The notes beneath the pieces are model-generated. The model had not been told where the DNA came from. It saw only the letters and a list, made by a program, of their open reading frames with translations, and searched no databases. Shown piece after piece: positions 1 to 5,261 of a stretch of 5,261 bases of DNA. Within the stretch, counting starts at the first letter, position 1, and each line of letters starts with the position of its first letter. The DNA is from Oxalobacteraceae bacterium UBA5157 (lineage in GTDB: Bacteria > Pseudomonadota > Gammaproteobacteria > Burkholderiales > Burkholderiaceae_D): positions 5,194 to 10,454 of the forward strand of contig DHXL01000033.1 of assembly GCA_002415335.1 (NCBI GenBank), written 5' to 3'. The position numbers and the translations under genes are program-made.

Positions 1-1646
1 TTCGGCTGCACGTACAGCCGAAATTGGTTGCCATCGATCGCCGCGCGCAATTCAGACAGCAGCGACAGGCTCTGCTGGCTCACCTTGTCGAGGATCGCGT
101 CATACACCACCGCCTCGTTACCGCTGCGTTTGGCTGCATACATCGCCACCTCGGCGCGGCTCAGCAGCAATTCGGCATCCGCGCCATGCGCTGGATAACC
201 GGCGATGCCGATTCCCGCACCGAGGTCGACGGTCTGTTCTTCCAGGGAAAGCGGAACTTCGAGCGCTTTGAGGATACGGACTGCCACTCGTTGCGCATCA
301 TCGATGTTCGTATCGGGCAGCAGGATCGCAAACTCGTCGCCGCCCAGGCGCGCCAGCTGATTCCCTCCATTCGGCAATTGCAGGGCCAGCCGCTCGGCCA
401 CCAGGCGCAGCAGCGCATCGCCGAAGCGATGACCCATCACGTCATTGACGGTCTTGAAGCGGTCCAGGTCCATCATCAGGATGGTGCAGGCGCTGTTGCT
501 TTGCCCGGCTTGCGCGATGGCGTCGGTGAGCATGATCGCGAACTGTGCGCGGTTCGGCAAATCGGTGAGCGTGTCCCAGTACGCCAGCCTGCGGATTTCC
601 AGTTCGCGATTGGCGATGCCATCGCGCATGCTGGCAAAGGCTTTGGACAGTTCGCCGATTTCGTCTTCCCGCTGGATTTCGATCTGGCCCTCATAAGTTC
701 CGGCACCCAGGCGCTTGGCAATTTCGGTCAGCCTGCGCAGCGGTCCGGTAATGCGTTTGGCGGTGAAAATGCTGCCCGCGACCGCAATCGCGATGCCGAG
801 CGCGGTCAGGATCAGCATCTTGACCTGGAGCCGCGTGTAGGGCGCGATCGCTTCGCTGATCGAACGCTGCAGCACGACGATTGCGCTCTGCGCGGAATCC
901 GGCGCCAGCGGCACGATGCGGGCGCTAAACTCATTGCCGGAAACCGCGAAGTTCGAGAAGGAGGTGATGTTCGCAGACGAGCCGTTCAACTGGCCGGTCA
1001 GGCTGGCGACGTCGGCCGCGGCCAAGGTCGAGGCATCCGCTGTCCATTGGCCGGTCTTGCCGCGCGTGAGGATCGAGACCTGGAGTCCGGACAACGCGTT
1101 CATATCCGCCGCCAGCCGTTGGTCGATCGGAAAGACCATCGCCACCCAGCCGATCGTCACCGGCGCCTTGATAGGGACGACCACGACCTGGTAAGGATCG
1201 TTGTCGACGATGCTGATTCCGTTCGCGCTGCCGCGCTGTTCGGCCTGGTCCACCAGGTGCAGAATCGTTTGAGCCAAATTGGCCGCCGGAGGGGCGGTGG
1301 CCGCCTTGATCTGATGGTCCGGCGCGACCAGCAGCGCGAGCGAGGCGCCGATGTCGGCACGCTGGTCGGATAATGACGATGCGATCGTTTCGTCGTCATT
1401 GGTTCCGATCGCCTGCAAAAATCCGTAATCTTTGGCCAGCAGTTGCGCGCCCTGCGTCAATCTGTTCGCATTCTGCTCCAGCAAACGCTGGAAAATCTTT
1501 TGCCCGAACACCAGTTCGTCACTGATGGCGGCATGGGCGTTGTCGGTGATCCCATTGTGGATCGCGAAAAATCCAACCAGCTGAACAAGTAAAATAAGGA
1601 CGACAAAAAGGGCGACGATCCGGCTTTCAAGACTGTGGAATCGCAT
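1..1646 (-). CDS. Membrane-bound GGDEF-EAL c-di-GMP signalling protein (partial, C-terminus beyond left edge)
   Basis: I read 548 residues before the frame leaves the window still open. Order: short cytoplasmic N-terminus, TM helix about 11-29, periplasmic region about 30-275, TM helix about 277-296, HAMP about 297-350, GGDEF domain about 353-515, and the beginning of an EAL domain (SELRAAIDGNQFRLYVQP, 531-548). The GGDEF domain carries MMDLDRFKTVND (391-402; metal- and GTP-binding residues) and an intact GGDEF signature at 435-439, so cyclase activity from GTP to c-di-GMP is plausible. The RxxD inhibitory site normally just upstream is absent (NGGN instead). EAL catalytic residues lie outside the window, so phosphodiesterase activity cannot be judged. 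The periplasmic part resembles a double Cache sensor in size and layout, but this is inference. Start at 1646 has a good Shine-Dalgarno. It is the second gene of an operon, 9 bases after the copper-protein gene. Family assignment is very secure. Confidence 0.96.
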   Translation of the reverse strand, partial: MRFHSLESRIVALFVVLILLVQLVGFFAIHNGITDNAHAAISDELVFGQKIFQRLLEQNANRLTQGAQLLAKDYGFLQAIGTNDDETIASSLSDQRADIGASLALLVAPDHQIKAATAPPAANLAQTILHLVDQAEQRGSANGISIVDNDPYQVVVVPIKAPVTIGWVAMVFPIDQRLAADMNALSGLQVSILTRGKTGQWTADASTLAAADVASLTGQLNGSSANITSFSNFAVSGNEFSARIVPLAPDSAQSAIVVLQRSISEAIAPYTRLQVKMLILTALGIAIAVAGSIFTAKRITGPLRRLTEIAKRLGAGTYEGQIEIQREDEIGELSKAFASMRDGIANRELEIRRLAYWDTLTDLPNRAQFAIMLTDAIAQAGQSNSACTILMMDLDRFKTVNDVMGHRFGDALLRLVAERLALQLPNGGNQLARLGGDEFAILLPDTNIDDAQRVAVRILKALEVPLSLEEQTVDLGAGIGIAGYPAHGADAELLLSRAEVAMYAAKRSGNEAVVYDAILDKVSQQSLSLLSELRAAIDGNQFRLYVQP

Positions 1647-1652
1647 CGAGGA

Positions 1653-1657
1653 TTCCT
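1653..1657 (-). promoter_or_regulatory. Shine-Dalgarno overlapping the upstream stop codon
   Basis: On the minus strand the sequence reads TAGGAATCCTCGATG: the stop TAG of the cupredoxin-like gene shares its A and G with AGGAA, six bases before the ATG of the GGDEF-EAL gene. This fixes the start at 1646 and suggests translational coupling of the two genes (inference). Confidence 0.75.
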
Positions 1658-2285
1658 AGTTGGGGGCCATGCCGGCCTTGACGTTGAGCCTGAACGTCGC
1701 AGTGGTGTCGGCACCCGAGAAGTCGAGTGGCTGCTCGGGAATCCGCGTGCCGGCCGGAAGATTGAAATGCCATGCCTTCAAGTTGTATTTGCCCGGAACG
1801 AGCCCGTCGAGTGTCGCCTTGCCGGTCGCATCCGTCTTCGCGAAGTAGGGCGTTGACACGACCTGGATATACGCAACCATCTGGTCGTGGATGTTGCAGC
1901 CGATCACCACGGTTCCCGGTTTGTCGAACAAAATCGGCTTGCCCGGCACGCCTGAATAAAGCTTTATATCGAATATTTTGGCCGGCGAGAACGAATACAC
2001 ATGGTGCCGCACGGTGTCGTTATTGGGAAACGAAATTTCGGTGCCGGTCTGGACGACGGTCACCAGTGGCGAGAATTTTCTTGCCCTTTGTTCGATTTCA
2101 GCAGTGCGGACCGCCTTCGCCGCAAGATGTCCGGAGGCCGGCTCCGCATAAACGGCTGTGTCCGCCAGCGGCTGGCCGGATGCATCGCTGACCTGGACCG
2201 TAACCGGCGCGGCGCAAGCGATCGATGTCAGCATAGCCAGGGCGGGCATCGTCATGCCGCGTATTGCAACTTCGTGAAAGTTCAT
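1656..2285 (-). CDS. Periplasmic cupredoxin-like protein ('methylamine utilization protein' family)
   Basis: 209 residues from the ATG at 2285. The N-terminus (MNFHEVAIRGMTMPALAMLTSIACA) reads as a signal peptide with cleavage near residues 24-26. Next comes a cupredoxin-like domain: FSPLVTVVQTGTEISFPNND (71-90), then HHVYSFS (94-100), then GCNIHDQM (129-136). Cys130-x2-His133-x2-Met136 with His94 or His95 is the ligand set expected of a type 1 copper site. The C-terminal part (ATGKATLDGLVPGKYNLKAW, 153-172) resembles a carboxypeptidase-regulatory/SpaA-like beta-sandwich. Such proteins are commonly annotated as methylamine utilization proteins, but no mau genes are present here, so methylamine oxidation should not be assumed; copper binding or electron transfer in the periplasm is the safer reading. 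The frame stays open to an ATG at 2381, but that would place 32 non-signal-like residues before the signal peptide, so I prefer 2285 although its ribosome site is weak. First gene of an operon with the GGDEF-EAL sensor. Confidence 0.88.
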   Translation of the reverse strand: MNFHEVAIRGMTMPALAMLTSIACAAPVTVQVSDASGQPLADTAVYAEPASGHLAAKAVRTAEIEQRARKFSPLVTVVQTGTEISFPNNDTVRHHVYSFSPAKIFDIKLYSGVPGKPILFDKPGTVVIGCNIHDQMVAYIQVVSTPYFAKTDATGKATLDGLVPGKYNLKAWHFNLPAGTRIPEQPLDFSGADTTATFRLNVKAGMAPN

Positions 2286-2419
2286 CGCCGAAATCCCATG
2301 TGTGCAAAATAAGTCATCGAACCGATCAGGCACACAAAGCAGTCGTGCGGTATCGTCACTGCGGGCACTCGCGCCTCCCATGAATGCCGTGGCCAGGAAA
2401 GCGAACTTGCAGCGACTTT

Positions 2420-2448
2420 ATCATAAGTATTTCGTAAAGCAATGTCCT
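2420..2448 (-). promoter_or_regulatory. Possible sigma70-type promoter for the copper protein/GGDEF-EAL operon
   Basis: On the minus strand AGGACA (2448-2443; 4/6 match to TTGACA) is followed after 17 bases by TATGAT (2425-2420; 5/6 match to TATAAT). It lies in an AT-richer patch, downstream of the terminator hairpin and about 135 bases before the start at 2285, giving a 5' untranslated region of roughly 125 bases. This is motif matching only. Confidence 0.35.
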
Positions 2449-2524
2449 TCGAAGAGAACGCCGCGCGCGGCCCGATGCGATCGCCTCTACGCCGGACTAT
2501 CGGCGGCGCTGTGGAACCCGTGCG

Positions 2525-2564
2525 TAAACGAGAAAGGGGTTACATGCCTGAGCCTGTAACCCCT
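2525..2564 (-). terminator. Rho-independent terminator downstream of the tRNA remnant
   Basis: Perfect 10-bp inverted repeat AGGGGTTACA (2535-2544) / TGTAACCCCT (2555-2564) around a 10-base loop. Read on the minus strand, the stem is followed by TTTCTCGTTT, a moderately T-rich tail; read on the plus strand it has no T run. It begins ten bases after the CCA end of the tRNA-like fragment, the usual place for a tRNA gene's terminator, and it insulates the operon to its left. Confidence 0.7.
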
Positions 2565-2573
2565 CGATATTGC

Positions 2574-2620
2574 TGGTGCGGTTGGCTGGAATCGAGCCGG
2601 CGAGCGCTTGATTCGTAGCC
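2574..2620 (-). pseudogene. 3' half of a tRNA-Arg(ACG) gene (remnant, 5' half missing)
   Basis: Read on the minus strand, this 47-base stretch aligns without gaps to the 3' part of a bacterial tRNA-Arg(ACG) as I remember the E. coli sequence, about 34 of 47 positions agreeing. It shows GG before the anticodon loop CTACGAA (2618-2612, anticodon ACG), 3' anticodon strand TCAAG, a five-base variable region, T arm GCCGG-CTCGATT-CCAGC (one mismatch in the stem), a seven-base acceptor strand CAACCGC, discriminator A, and encoded CCA (2576-2574). Upstream of the anticodon loop nothing fits: bases at the 5' anticodon strand do not pair with TCAAG, and I find no D arm or 5' acceptor strand. The break lies at the anticodon stem, a common crossover point for integrases that use tRNA genes. 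The 156 bases between this fragment and the next gene show lower GC and no gene. Confidence 0.68.
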
Positions 2621-2776
2621 GCCTTCTGACACACATACTTATTTATGAATCATTTGCTTGCAACGCTTTCCCACGCCGTCAGCAAGCACATCCAGTCACA
2701 AATAGGTCACGTCCAATTGCGCAAACCGCAAATTAATCGGGATTTGATCCATGCCGCGTGAGCTGTTCTTTCATCT

Positions 2777-3412
2777 CTAAAAATCAACGCCGCTCTTCCA
2801 ACAGACACCATTAGACGGAGTGCCGGTGGTTTTATTGGAAGAATTTGCAGTGGTGGAGCACGCATAACCATTTGCGATAAATTTATTTCCCCACGCGCTG
2901 CAATCACTCGAGGCACACATCGGACCGGCGGAGCCAGAAGATCCTCCCATCAAGTTCGCACAGGCCGCAGTAGATCCACAACTCCAATTTGCCCAATAAT
3001 AGGTACCGGATGAGGGCGGCGGCGTCGTCGCTATTGGCGCTGTGACGGTCATTTGTATCTGGGTGCACGACGATGCGCCTACTAAATCAACAGCGCAAAC
3101 CCCAAAGTGATAAGTCCCTGCCACGGTCGGCATTCCATTCAGTTCGCCGGACACCAGATTGACGCTTAATCCAAGAGGCGGGCTACCGTTTGCGAATGTG
3201 TCGAACTGATAGTGGTAAGGCGGAGTACCACCTGTCGCAGTGATTGGCAGACCATAACCCATCCCTGAACCTGTCGTGTTCGTCGTTATGCTTTTGGAAG
3301 CATAGTTTGCCTGCGTTGTCAGTGCACCTACCGCATTCCCGTGCGCCCCGCAACGGCAGCGTTTTTTCGGTATGTGCGATTCCCGTCCGTCAACCGCTCC
3401 GACTGGAAGCAA
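2777..3412 (-). CDS. C-terminal part of a secreted Ig-like (He_PIG type) protein with six-cysteine tail, probably 5'-truncated
   Basis: The believable protein starts around residue 34 of the open frame. It contains one putative Ig-like domain (about residues 36-128) with the hallmark GGTPPYHYQF, PPLGLSV and GELNGMPTVAGTYHFGV segments and two cysteines (VCAVDLVGASSC) that could form a disulfide. A short Thr/Pro/Ser linker follows (TAPIATTPPPSSGT), then a cysteine-rich domain of about 70 residues with six Cys, rich in Gly, Ser, Asn and Trp. Composition and cysteines point to an extracytoplasmic location. There is no signal peptide, the earliest usable start is a TTG at 3412 without a ribosome site, the first in-frame ATG falls inside the Ig domain, and an in-frame stop lies at 3431-3433. 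The first ~33 codons look unlike protein. I infer loss of the 5' part, so it is probably not expressed. Local GC is lower than in neighbouring genes, consistent with acquired DNA. I do not recognise the Cys-rich tail as a named family. Confidence 0.6.
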   Translation of the reverse strand: MLPVGAVDGRESHIPKKRCRCGAHGNAVGALTTQANYASKSITTNTTGSGMGYGLPITATGGTPPYHYQFDTFANGSPPLGLSVNLVSGELNGMPTVAGTYHFGVCAVDLVGASSCTQIQMTVTAPIATTPPPSSGTYYWANWSCGSTAACANLMGGSSGSAGPMCASSDCSAWGNKFIANGYACSTTANSSNKTTGTPSNGVCWKSGVDF

Positions 3413-3554
3413 CCGGAGTAAGCATGGAGATTACGAAATGCTTGAAGCCTTCGAGTAAAGCGTGTCACACAATACTGTAACAGCCAAATGCGAAGGTCAT
3501 CGGCGCCACATGCGGCCGCAATCTCGAAATACTTGAGCAATTTCTACGAACTGG

Positions 3555-4696
3555 ATGACGGAGATGGGTGAGGAGCACGAGATTGTCGCGCACGAAGACA
3601 TCTACGCCGCCAATGGCATGAAACTGTTTGCCAAGGGCGCCCGCATCAACCGCAGTCAGTACGATCGATTGAATCTCCACAAACTGCGCGTACCGCTTGA
3701 TCTTGTGCTATCGACTGAACGGCCCGTGGACGCGGCGCAGCTCGCCAATGAAGCCAACAAGTTACTTGCCAGTGACTCGGCGACGGCACGGCTGGCCGAC
3801 CGAACCGGCGATCCGCTGGGCTTCAGGCACGGATTGGGGGCATTGGCATTGCCACGACCGCTTGCCTTCCGCCTGACAGTGATGCATGAGAAGCGCCTCG
3901 CCCTTTTCCAGTACTCGCTGCGCACCGCGCTGGCCACATTTGCACTGGCAATACGACTGGGTTTATCGAATCGCGACAAGCATGACTTATTGTTGGTCGC
4001 ACTGTGTCACGACCTCGGCGAGATGCACACCGTCCCGGCGCTTCTGGCCCCTGGCCATCGCATCACGCCGCAAGAGCGCCGCTACATTCATGTTCATCCG
4101 ATCACCAGCTATGTTGTACTGCGCGATCTGCCGGGACTCTCCACTGGCACACTGCGCTGTGCGTGGCGGAAGTCATGGAAGGCGTGGTGCGCCGTTTTGA
4201 CCTGCAACGGCTAGACGTGTTGCTGCGCCTGAATCAGCGGCGCCTTGATCCATCGGTGGTCGGTGCGCTACGCGACTTGCTGCGCGCCGATACGAATGAA
4301 GCGCACAGCACGCCGGTCGAACACGATGCGACGGTGCAGCTGATGCATGTCGCCGCAGTCCTCGCGAGCTGGAAGATATTGCGCGTCCGCCTCGATGAGC
4401 AGGCGGTTGCGGCACCGGAACTTGATTTCCTCAAGGAACGGATGGCGATGCTGCGTTCGCTGGTGCTGCAGGCAGGGATCGATCCCGAGCATGTGGACGC
4501 GCTGCTGGAAATGGCGCGCGAAGAAAGCATGGTACTGAGTGAACTGCAGGCGACCCTCGATGAATTGGGCTGGTTGATGATGGACATCGCCAACGAAATC
4601 GAGCGCCGCACGGTCGGATTGGATGCTCAACTTCGCGGCACGCTGGAGGAACTTTTGGTGCTGTTGCGTGTTGATGGTCGTCAGGAAATGACCTAG
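3555..4696 (+). pseudogene. HD-GYP-type c-di-GMP phosphodiesterase homologue, broken by internal deletion and frameshift
   Basis: The first part (from ATG 3555, 196 sensible residues to about 4142) has an N-terminal region (HEIVAHEDIYAANGMKLFAK) typical of such proteins, then an HD domain with CHDLGEMH (151-158), GHRITPQERR and HVHPITSYVVLRDLPGLS. After LPGLS the frame turns to nonsense and stops at 4214. The continuation resumes in another frame at about 4154 (ALCVAEVMEGVVRRFDLQRL) and runs to 4696 as a helical C-terminal region. Only 11 bases separate the two parts, whereas an HD-GYP domain needs about 30 more residues there, including HHE and DGxGYP. A deletion, not a simple indel, is therefore indicated. 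Some HD residues were already unusual: Tyr120 where the first metal-binding His is expected, and HDxGE for HDxGK. No clear ribosome site precedes the start; ATG 3564 is an alternative. The 142 bases upstream show nothing certain. No c-di-GMP hydrolysis is expected from this copy. Confidence 0.85.
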
Positions 4697-4920
4697 CTGT
4701 TGACGATCGTCGGAAAGTGATCCAGCATTTTCACGATTAATTACCCATGTTTGTCCTGCTGGACCGCTGCTATGTTTTCTACGTCATTGAAGGGTCAGGT
4801 ATCGGCGATAACATTTGCAGAAATTGGCGCAATTCCAAGCGATCGGCAACCGATAACGTGCTGACGATTACCTACTTTGATAGCCTGGGCGTGCCCCGAC
4901 TCTCATAACTTCAACTACTC
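4697..4920 (+). other. Non-coding stretch without recognisable gene
   Basis: No convincing coding frame on either strand. It holds a 10-bp palindrome GACGATCGTC (4702-4711) just after the broken gene, small inverted repeats TATCG-G-CGATA (4800-4810) and ATCGG-CAA-CCGAT (4842-4854), and the near-repeat CGATAAC at 4806 and 4851. None makes a recognisable terminator or operator. The last few dozen bases may belong to the intron remnant that follows. Confidence 0.45.
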
Positions 4921-4998
4921 GAACCGCCCGGTGCGGACCCGCATGCCGGGTGGTGTGACAGGGGACCGCTCAGATATACCGGCGGCCCCTGTGCCGAT
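4921..4998 (+). mobile_element. Group II intron 3'-end remnant (domains V and VI)
   Basis: Bases 4921-4954 fold as a group II domain V of about 34 nt: ACC/GGT, a G-T wobble and CCCGG/CCGGG in the lower helix, a two-base bulge TG (4944-4945) on the 3' strand, upper helix TGCG/CGCA and a tetraloop GACC (4936-4939). The following GTG and a second hairpin, ACAGGGG (4958-4964) / CCCCTGT (4986-4992) with inner CCGC/GCGG, and CCGAT near 4998, match domain VI and the intron 3' end of a bacterial type that typically continues as GGTGGTGTGGGAGGGG after domain V. The unpaired branch-point A normally found in the 3' strand of domain VI is missing. No intron body, reverse transcriptase/maturase gene or 5' end lies in the window, so this is a non-mobile fragment. 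Its orientation is opposite to the hemerythrin gene, whose stop lies 57 bases further on. Confidence 0.75.
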
Positions 4999-5054
4999 TA
5001 CAAGATTCAGTCGTCGCAATAATGGGATCAGTGAGAATAGGGAAATCCCGATCG

Positions 5055-5261
5055 TCATTCGAGCGCCGGGCCGACACCGAGCGGCGCAGGTGTGATCGCG
5101 GTAATCAGCGAGAACAGCTTGTCGAAGTCATTGCGGTGGTCGACGTCTGAAAGAGGATCCTTGTTAGCGCCAAATGCGCTGTTGGCCGCTGTCCAGTCTT
5201 CGACTGTCAGATACTTCTTTGCGGCCGGAAAAATAATTTCCTCTTCCAGCGTCATGTGCTC
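5055..5261 (-). CDS. Hemerythrin (HHE) domain protein, C-terminal part
   Basis: The final 68 residues of a protein whose beginning lies beyond the right edge; the frame is open there (GAG CAC ATG...), so the ATG at 5255 is internal. The segment EHMTLEEEIIFPAAKKYL is the characteristic H-x3-E-E-E-x2-FP helix of hemerythrin-like proteins, in which His and Glu bind a di-iron centre. The rest (LTVEDWTAANSAFGANKDP, then DHRNDFDKLFSLIT) fits the last helix and tail of the family; it ends in GVGPALE and TGA at 5057-5055. Such proteins bind O2 or handle NO/iron stress in the cytoplasm; the exact role of this one cannot be told from the fragment. No strong terminator is visible after the stop. Confidence 0.88.
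   Translation of the reverse strand, partial: EHMTLEEEIIFPAAKKYLTVEDWTAANSAFGANKDPLSDVDHRNDFDKLFSLITAITPAPLGVGPALE

Noticed and set aside
24..1373. 449-codon open frame on the plus strand
   Set aside because: It is antisense to the GGDEF-EAL gene; its translation is Arg/Gln/Asp-rich with no domain pattern, whereas the minus strand shows continuous TM, HAMP and GGDEF motifs.
2211..2225. Possible lipoprotein cysteine (TSIAC) in the copper protein signal
   Set aside because: Position -3 is Ser rather than Leu/Val/Ile, so the lipobox is poor; ordinary signal peptidase cleavage fits better.
2286..2381. Longer start (ATG 2381) for the copper protein
   Set aside because: It would put 32 residues of non-signal character before an evident signal peptide, and no ribosome site precedes it.
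2655..2688. Inverted repeat TGCTTGC/GCAAGCA with 20-base loop
   Set aside because: The short arms and long loop are within chance expectation, and there is no T run to make a terminator for the Ig-like gene.
4143..4153. Programmed ribosomal frameshift joining the two HD-GYP parts
   Set aside because: No slippery sequence is seen, and the joined product would still lack about 30 residues containing the GYP core.
4004..4696. Independent gene starting at ATG 4004
   Set aside because: Its first ~50 codons are an out-of-frame copy of the HD domain coding sequence; only the part from about 4154 is real, as the tail of the broken HD-GYP gene.
4877..5095. 72-codon plus-strand open frame
   Set aside because: It runs through the intron domain V/VI structure and the antisense of the hemerythrin gene; no protein-like features or ribosome site.
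1..5261. CRISPR array, complete insertion sequence, or known phage-defence operon
   Set aside because: I found no regularly spaced repeats, transposase or integrase frames, or recognised defence domains on either strand.

Overview
The window looks like chromosomal DNA from a GC-rich Gram-negative bacterium, most likely a betaproteobacterium of the Burkholderiales (Oxalobacteraceae, Massilia/Duganella-like). This is a judgement from protein style, GC-rich codon use and the c-di-GMP-heavy gene content; no marker gene proves it.

Left part (1-2450, minus strand): a two-gene operon. The first gene (1656-2285) encodes a small exported protein with a blue-copper (cupredoxin) type C-x2-H-x2-M site, of the kind usually labelled 'methylamine utilization protein'. 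Nine bases after its stop begins a membrane-bound sensor with periplasmic domain, HAMP, GGDEF and the beginning of an EAL domain (1-1646, cut by the window's left edge). Its ribosome binding site overlaps the upstream stop codon. The pair suggests a periplasmic copper/redox protein linked to a c-di-GMP signalling enzyme.

Middle (2450-3550): a probable relic junction. A perfect 10-bp terminator hairpin lies directly downstream of a 47-nt piece matching the 3' half of a tRNA-Arg(ACG), from the anticodon stem-loop to CCA; the 5' half is absent. Beyond it GC content drops, and the only gene is the C-terminal part of a secreted Ig-like (He_PIG type) protein with a six-cysteine tail, lacking a credible start or signal peptide.

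Right part (3555-5261): an HD-GYP-type gene on the plus strand broken by an internal deletion that removed the GYP segment and shifted the frame; then about 220 bases without recognisable genes; then an isolated domain V/VI of a group II intron without its body or reverse transcriptase; and finally, on the minus strand and cut by the right edge, the C-terminal part of a hemerythrin (HHE) protein.

Overall, an intact c-di-GMP/copper operon lies beside about 2.4 kb of decaying material (tRNA half, truncated secreted protein, deleted HD-GYP gene, intron tail). I see no complete new defence or mobile system; the most interesting signals are the relic att-like tRNA junction, the orphan intron tail, and the copper-protein/c-di-GMP pairing.
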